DNA of 64,000 bases from Lepas anatifera. Lineage: Eukaryota > Arthropoda > Thecostraca > Lepadidae. Below are positions 58,558-64,000 of the stretch, piece by piece. How positions within the stretch are numbered: position 1 is the stretch's first letter; each line of letters begins with the position of its first letter. The stretch lies in contig JAOTON010001679.1 of the NCBI GenBank assembly GCA_034440635.1, forward strand, positions 620,001 through 684,000, read 5' to 3'. The notes under the pieces were generated by a model. The model did no database searches. It saw nothing but the letters and a program-made list of their open reading frames with translations, and had not been told where the DNA came from. The translations under genes were made by a program, and so were the position numbers.

Positions 58558-60083
58558 ACCTCGGCCTGCGGCCTGGGCTAACGCCCCACCGGCGCAGGAG
58601 AGCCGCATGACAATGTGCCGAAAGCAAACCATATTTCGTTCTTAATGTATCTCTTCATAAGCCTGCAAGTCAGTTTTATCATTGTTTTCTTTGAAATAAC
58701 CAATAAAGAGTACGTGGTCACCACCGGATTCGAACCGGACCCACCTGATCAAGAGACAGGGCCTCTAACCACTAGACCACCGTGCCACACTACTAATCCT
58801 CCCACTAGCTGAACAGCTGTGACCCGTCAGGAGGTCACTGGCTAGTTCAACTCCGCCGAATATGCCGGGCCGCTGGCGCCGGGTGCTGTGCTTGTCCCGA
58901 AAAGGCACGATATAAAGGTGCTTCTAGAAGACGAACCAAACATTCTTTGGGCTGAAATTAGTTGTATCGTCGAGCTAGGATCGTAAGCTAGCTTCATGCC
59001 AAATTACTTCCACTTCCATCCATTTTAAGGACTTCAAACCATGGTGAGAAGCAAATGTGGTCCGAGAACTTTAGCATCTTGTAATACATTTTGGACTAAT
59101 TACTCGAAAGCCATTAGAGATAGGTGGGTAGTATAAGTGAGCGAAATGACCGCAAGTAACTTTCCTCTTCAGCCATGTCAGTTCTGAGCTTGTGAGTGAC
59201 ATGAGCTTGGAACCAGGAAGATGGAAATAAAAAGTTTTTTGACTCAATTTCTATTTATGCCTATAAAACAAAGAATTTCACATTCACAACTTCCATCTCC
59301 AAATATTATCAGGCGGAAGCAATGTTCTTTCATTATTTGAAATGAAAACTCAAATCGGTCAATTAGATTGTGAGATATTAACGTTGAAATGAAATGAACC
59401 AAAATTCAGTCTTCCGGAAGAACTGTACAAAGTAGGTCAAAATTCTGCGTTTTGCACTCAAAACTATGCCTAAGCACTACAAAATTTGCCTAGCTACCCC
59501 TAGGTAACTGCCTTTCAGCTAACTGAGGCCTGTCTTCTGACATTTCGAGCGCACAAGTCGGCCATCAACTTTTAGCAGGTTTTTGCTCGCGTGAGAAATG
59601 CCGCGTTTTCGCGCAATAAATATTGTCGGATCAGCTCAATTCGTTTTCCCTAGCCGGCCCTTTTTATCTTTCGAAAAGGACATAAGTTTCAAGTTCGTAG
59701 GTTAAGAAGTAAAAATTAGGAAAATATAAAACAGAAAAAGTTTGAGCCAAAATTTCTCAAAAACTATTTTGGATTTCGACTCGGGGCTTCAGTTGGGGTG
59801 TCTGGAGCAGAAGGGCTATCACCCTACAAAATTCCAGAGCTCTGACATCAATTCTCAGGACTGACAGACGCCAACAACAACAACAACAACAGACCACGAC
59901 GAGACCCGTCTGAGCGGCCAGAATAGAGCCGCTTGAGAAATCTCAATGCGCTTCGCTCCATGGATTTCGTCATGCGGCTCTGACAACAACAGACCACGAC
60001 GAGACCCGTCTGAGCGGCCAGAATAGAGCCGCTTGAGAAATCTCAATGCGCTTCGCTCCATGGATTTCGTCATACGGCTCTGA
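58558..60083 (-). mobile_element. Repeat G, second unit with duplicated terminal block
   Basis: Starts ACCTCGGCCTGCGGCCTGGG directly after the previous unit and ends with two consecutive copies of the ~100-bp terminal block (about 59,888-59,983 and 59,984-60,083; each contains TCAATGCGCTTCGCTCCATG and ends CAT(G/A)CGGCTCTGA). The tRNA-like segment is at 58,714-58,786. Confidence 0.85.
58714..58786 (-). tRNA. tRNA-like sequence of repeat G
   Basis: Minus strand GGTGGTCTAGTGGTTAGAGG and GGTTCGAATCC, as in the other G copies. Confidence 0.68.
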
Positions 60084-60617
60084 CGGCACTACTTTTAGTG
60101 GTCTTTCATTATGTATAGTTGTCTTTTGGTAGGACGTGAACTTAAAATGAGCGAAAGCTTTCAGCGATACTGTCCCGCCGAACGCCGAGCTTTCCTCTCA
60201 GTGCTATCCATCCCAAAGGACAGTTTCAAATTACTGTGCCCCAAGACTTTGCCATGCTGCCGGGCGTGATCAATTGCCTTGTGCGTGATGATATAGCGAT
60301 GTTGCTCTGTGCTGCAGGAGCATACGTAATTAAACCAATTTAATTACAGAGATGGGCAACATGTCCTTTGTAACAATAGCAAATAGCAAAAGCAAATAGC
60401 AAAAACAATAGCAAACCTTTGTATTGAGAGAGGAAATTGAGTTTAGTACACAGCTCCGGCAAAGATCATTTTATTGTTGAAGTAATACAATAGTAGTTCG
60501 TAGTAGTACAATAGTAGTTCGTTGGCTGGTTCGTTGGTTGCCCTGAAGGACAGAACCTGAACGGGCGAGGAGGAAACAGGTCAGCTGAAGAGTGCTGGTA
60601 ATGCGACAGCTTTCAGG
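60084..60617. other. No gene; short AGCAAA and TAGTAG simple repeats
   Basis: AATAGCAAAAGC-type repeats at 60,380-60,415 and ACAATAGTAGTTCGTAGTAG-type at 60,487-60,520. Otherwise unassigned. Confidence 0.45.
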
Positions 60618-60625
60618 GTATGGGG

Positions 60626-60837
60626 CATACACGGATCCAGGGGGCAAAGGGGGCGCGTGCCCCCTCCCCTGATCAACTCTCTGCGCCCCTGAAGTGCCGC
60701 TTCCCATCCCCACGAAAATCGGTGCCCATCGATACGATTTAGCATCCATACCTAATAGGTTTTTACGGCCAAAAGTGACGCCCCCTGGGGCAGATGTGCC
60801 CCCCTCCTTCATTAGAAATCCTGGATCCGCCTAAGGC
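60626..60837. mobile_element. Probable short hAT-like MITE
   Basis: CGGATCCAGG near the left end and CCTGGATCCG near the right end are inverted; the outer few bases have decayed. GTATGGGG occurs at 60,618-60,625 and 60,838-60,845 as a possible 8-bp duplication. The interior is rich in GCCCCC/GGGGGC, like the hAT ends at 27,413. Confidence 0.6.
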
Positions 60838-60845
60838 GTATGGGG

Positions 60846-61346
60846 GATGAATGAACGGATATAATAACACGGGAAGGGGATGAAAAAGGTAACATTGCAT
60901 CCTTTAGGTAGGGATAGGTGCGATTTTTCTCCATAATGTATTGCAGATTGGTGCAAATTTTTGGTGGCTGGCGGTGCGAATTGGTGCGAGAACTTTAGAT
61001 GGCTGGCGCAACTCGTCTGGCCTGTTGCCATACTTTGCAGACTGGGTCAGTGTTAGTAACGTTCAATCATCCCTTTCCTAAAACAATTGCTATAGCAATT
61101 AGTATTTCAATCGTTGCTCGGTTAATGGACCGGGCTGAGAAAGAAAACGAAGCTTGAAACGAAGCAGGCCGAGCTGAGAGGCGCGAGCTTCGCTCGGTCA
61201 CCGACTGGCGGTGAGGGGTCGCGGCCTAAGTACCTAACGAAGCAGTTCGTATGCATAAAAAACCTACGCAAAATACGTATGGCTTAAGTACGTACGTGTA
61301 TAATAATCGTAATGGAAGAAGTTCGTATGCAAAAAGTTCGTACGGG
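60846..61346. other. Unassigned; TACGTACG-type phrases
   Basis: About 61,215-61,360 has repeated GTTCGTATGCA / GTACGTA phrases without a fixed period. No gene. Confidence 0.4.
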
Positions 61347-61847
61347 TTAAAGTACGTAGGGATAAAATGCTCGCTTGTCCCTGTTGGGTACAGTATGAGG
61401 TGATGTTTTTTCCTTTTTTAGAGCTACACACTTTTCCACTAACTTGGTCTTTGAAATTGTCGGAGATTCGTGAATGTATAGTCCTCTCTTGGTTTTGTCT
61501 TTCGGAGCTCTTTTGCTGTAGATAGTGTTTCTAATTTCTTTGTTGTTGAATCCGATGATGATAGACTTTCGAAATTTCAGCCAATGAGCCGCGTTTATGT
61601 GCCAATTTTCCAATGTTACTCCCGTGTGAAAGTGTATTAGTCCTGCTCTCGCCACCTCGCTTCTCAAACTAGCCCCGGCACGCAGGTCAAGAGCTCCCCT
61701 CAGGATGAGGCAATCCTGGCAGCTATAGGCCTCAGCATCCTCTGCCATTTGCATGGCCACTTCAGCCTTAGCTTCCAGTTGCATTATATGAGCCCTCTGT
61801 TCCTCCACCAGTCTTTTTAGCACATTCAAATCACCCTTGTCTGACAT
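61347..61847 (-). CDS. ORF1-like protein of a retrotransposon (coiled coil plus RRM-like region)
   Basis: An uninterrupted 166-codon frame. Residues ~5-40 form a heptad-rich coiled coil (LKRLVEEQRAHIMQLEAKAE). The segment AEAYSCQDCLILRG follows, corresponding to the E-x-Y-S-R-R-x-x-L-x-(I/F)-x-G junction typical of L1-type ORF1 and related coiled-coil proteins. Next come SIIIGFNNKEIRNTIYSKR and GLYIHESPTISKTKL, matching the later RRM/CTD part of that family (I-I-V-(R/K)-F ... R-x-x-I ... I-x-x-D-x-(S/T)). Such proteins bind RNA and chaperone LINE particles. The frame is intact but short, and no RT follows on the same strand within 1.3 kb. It could also be a domesticated or non-LINE gene. Confidence 0.5.
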   Translation of the reverse strand: MSDKGDLNVLKRLVEEQRAHIMQLEAKAEVAMQMAEDAEAYSCQDCLILRGALDLRAGASLRSEVARAGLIHFHTGVTLENWHINAAHWLKFRKSIIIGFNNKEIRNTIYSKRAPKDKTKRGLYIHESPTISKTKLVEKCVALKKEKTSPHTVPNRDKRAFYPYVL

Positions 61848-62454
61848 TGCTCCCGAAACTTAGATAAGCAGTTAATTAACCAAATAAAGGATCCTTGCCG
61901 GTACTAGACCACTCAAAATTCCTTAAGCTGCCAGACTGCCTTGATAACCAATCCAATGTGTGCCAAAACTGAACCGGAAAGAAACAACAGCATATGTTTC
62001 AGGATATTTGAGAATGTAGGAATATGTCAAAATGAATTCGATAGTGTCGATACAAGCAAGAAATTAGAAATAGATATTCGGAGAGGAAAAAAGAGGAAGG
62101 AGCCCAGCGCCCGCCACCGCCCGCACGGCCGCACCCCGATCGTAGCAGCCGGTCAGCGGGTCAAGCCGATCCACCTCGCAGCGCCACTGGGCACGTCCGC
62201 ACTCGACCGCGGCCAGCGCCAGACTAATTATATGCAGCAATCGTCTTGGGGGAGATGTTGTGATCCCCGCCGGCCGGCGTGCTTGCGCTGCCCCTGCCGG
62301 GCTTGGCCGGCGGCGGCGACCGTGGCCGGGTGTGTTTGCATGCATGTGATCACGGCAGTCGGTGCTCGGGAGTCGAGCCTAATACAGCCTGCTATTGCAC
62401 AGAGCATTTACGTGTGCGCGAGACGAAGCCGCAGAGCATAACGGGATTATAACA
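61848..62454. other. CpG-rich stretch at 62,100-62,360
   Basis: CG dinucleotides are dense between about 62,100 and 62,360 (CGCACGGCCGCACCCCGATCG and similar), unlike the AT-rich surroundings. It could be a CpG-island-like promoter or a GC-rich exon: a minus frame here reads GRAQWRCEVDRLDPLTGCYD. I recognise no protein. Confidence 0.35.
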
Positions 62455-62700
62455 CTCATGGATCGGGCCTTCTGCACGCGGCACTGGCTGGCCCCGTGTG
62501 TTCACATCGTCCGACTGCGATAAACTGTTCTTCGCCTCATGGGTTGGGCCATCTGTGTGCGGCACTGGCCGGCTGCGTGTGTTCCCATCGTCCGACTGCG
62601 ATAAATTACTCAATGCCTCACGGGTCGGGTCGTCTGCGCGCAGCACTGGCCGGCCGCAGTGTATTCATATCGTCCGACTGTAATGAACTGCTCGACGGAA
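62455..62700 (+). repeat. About 82-bp tandem repeat, three copies
   Basis: GCACTGGCCGGC(T/C)GCGTGTG, CATCGTCCGACTGCGATAAA and CTCATGGGTTGGGCC-type phrases recur three times with modest divergence. Confidence 0.85.
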
Positions 62701-62739
62701 ACTCCAGCCTTCTTCCTGACGGACTTGAACAAATGTGAC

Positions 62740-63318
62740 CACGATCAGTAAAGTGGACATTTCCACGATATTAGGAAGTAATATTACATCTATATTGAAA
62801 CCAATATTGCAGTTATGTTGTCATATCAATATCTATACAACATATCCGCAACATATCCACAACACTGTAGCAAAGTCGAGGCAAAGTTTAAACAGCATTG
62901 TCACAACAACAGATATAATATTGCCACAATATGTTAACAACATTGACATAATATTGCAGCAATGTTGTAGCAATATTTGCCAAGCAATAATGCCCCAAAT
63001 AACATTGTTGCAATATTTCTGCAACATTGCTACCACAACAAGGCATTGTGGCAAGGAATAATTTGTCTGGAAAAGGAGACATAGGAGTATTTGGAAACTC
63101 TTCCGTCCGTAACAATAATACCATAAAAACATGTTTTTAGGGATTTTGTATTAACTACAGGAATTATACCGACATTTGACTTCCCGTAATGTTGTCCTGA
63201 TAATATAGTTACAACATTGTCCCGTTTCCACAAAAAATATTCTGGGAACATTGTTGGACAATGTTGCCACAATATATACATACAATTTCCACAACATTGT
63301 GACAATGTTGTTGTATTA
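62740..63318. repeat. Irregular AACATTGTTGCAATATT-rich region
   Basis: Short, largely self-complementary phrases (GCAATATTG, CAACATTG, ACAATGTTG, GCAATGTTG) recur dozens of times in both orientations. A higher-order inverted arrangement seems likely (left part AACATTG…, right part ACAATGTTG…), suggesting a foldback/MITE. No coding. Confidence 0.7.
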
Positions 63319-63690
63319 CTAGGGAATGAGCTTAAAACTGGTCGAGCCTAGTGCGTACAGATTCAATTGCAAGGAGGTGTACGTGCTTCCCCACACAGGA
63401 AGGCAGTAATTAAGAAATTGTAATATCAGGGAATTGTACAGGAGGAGAGTATGAGTTGGGCTCAGGATATAATGACACCGGCGTATTACGCCTATATTCC
63501 TAGATTTCGTATTTTCAACGTTTTTATCGCGATCCATCAGATCCTCACTTATAACAACACCCAGGTATTTGGTAGAGAATTTGCGCTGCAAGATACCACT
63601 GTTTATTTCAATTTTGAGGTTATTTTTGGGGGTGGTGGAAAAGAGCTGATCACAAGACTTCAGAGGTGCAGAACTTGCCAACTCGGCTAC
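63319..63690 (-). pseudogene. LINE C-terminal RT/thumb fragment
   Basis: The minus strand reads FSTKYLGVVISEDLMDRDKN, then IGVIRRCHYILSPTHTLLLY, then FLNYCLPVWGSTY. This is the conserved LINE stretch after the RT core (K-Y-L-G-V-x-I-D, L-Y-x-S-(L/I)-(I/V), Y-C-x-x-x-W-G). The RT core upstream is absent; a family B element lies at 63,816. Confidence 0.8.
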
Positions 63691-63815
63691 CGGAGTTTGT
63701 GACACATTTACGAAAATTGAGGTGCATAATTGTGACAAAATAGCGATCCTGATTGTATGGTTCAAAATCAAACCACATATTTTCGAAATACAGAATGAAG
63801 CTTGTAGCGAATATT

Positions 63816-64000
63816 TTAACACGCGCATTGACGGGGGTCTGAGCCACCTTCGGATTGACGAGGGGGCGGGTACCCGCCCCCTAAGATCTCGAGAACCACG
63901 GTAGGTAGCAAAAAACGGTAAACGGCGTTGGGTAGCCCATCCGCTTCTCCATCGAAAATATTTGGACCATTTTTTGTCAGGTCACATTTAAGGTCACCAG
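63816..64000 (+). mobile_element. Family B TTAA element, cut by window end
   Basis: Starts TTAACACGCGCATTGACGGG and follows the other B copies through GGTAGGTAGCAAAAAACGGT and on to the last base of the window. Confidence 0.88.

Noticed and set aside
62064..62441. GC-rich frames on both strands as a gene
   Set aside because: Both strands are open because of CpG-rich composition; no domain recognised. Kept only as a CpG-rich region.

Overview
The window looks like gene-poor nuclear DNA from an invertebrate animal. The evidence is exons bounded by splice signals, several non-LTR and Penelope-like retroelement remnants, cut-and-paste transposons with target-site duplications, tRNA-derived repeats and long satellites. 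There are no operons, ribosome-binding sites or dense coding. I cannot name the species; a marine or arthropod-like invertebrate is a guess. All copy counts, alignments and splice calls were made by eye.

Host-gene evidence is sparse. (1) 41,649-44,817, minus strand: three exons with consistent splice phases encode the C-terminal half of a DUF4806-type protein, ending in a basic nuclear-localisation-like tail. (2) 5,904-6,101, plus strand: a 66-codon exon encodes TM3 end, a DRH motif, ICL2 and TM4 of a class A (neuropeptide-type) GPCR. Its 3' splice site is the last unit of a 39-bp tandem array. A second in-frame 45-bp array (6,750-7,100) ends at a donor-like site about 650 bp downstream.

The dominant content is five related TTAA-flanked non-autonomous DNA-transposon families, named A-E here. 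They are about 0.85-1.2 kb, have GC-rich inverted ends starting TTAAC(A/C)C, and are packed with AGGTCA/TGACCT hexamers. A: 1,490-2,143 (fused to B), 27,590-28,619, and 49,121-52,220 (interrupted). B: 11,418, 38,509, 45,552, 51,096, 53,224 and 63,816 (cut by the window end). C: 19,304 (partial), 26,171 (partial), 39,494. D: 19,699, 47,995. E: 31,991, 49,634. Several insert into one another or into other repeats, so interrupted and empty sites can be compared inside this window, and the TTAA duplication can be read directly.

Other mobile DNA: three hAT-like elements with full or near-full 8-bp duplications (23,283-25,375 with a broken transposase tail; 27,413-33,729; 36,517-36,835) and a weaker one (60,626-60,837). 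LINE remnants lie at about 4,600-5,035, 33,860-36,385, 37,295-38,130 and 63,320-63,690, with an ORF1-like gene at 61,347-61,847. Penelope-like remnants lie at 12,640-13,330 (head-to-head) and 43,000-43,295 (GIY-YIG domain). A 1.3-1.4 kb tRNA-bearing repeat, named G, occurs at 20,745, 52,530, 57,235 and 58,558.

Satellites: 22 bp (1-1,212), 39 bp (5,420-5,925), 45 bp (6,750-7,100), 54 bp (14,330-16,570), 53 bp (16,735-17,210), about 20-30 bp degenerate (18,460-19,300 and 28,740-31,450), 26-27 bp (54,690-55,215), (CA)n/(CACG)n (55,963-56,121), (TG)n (56,650-56,863) and about 82 bp (62,455-62,700).
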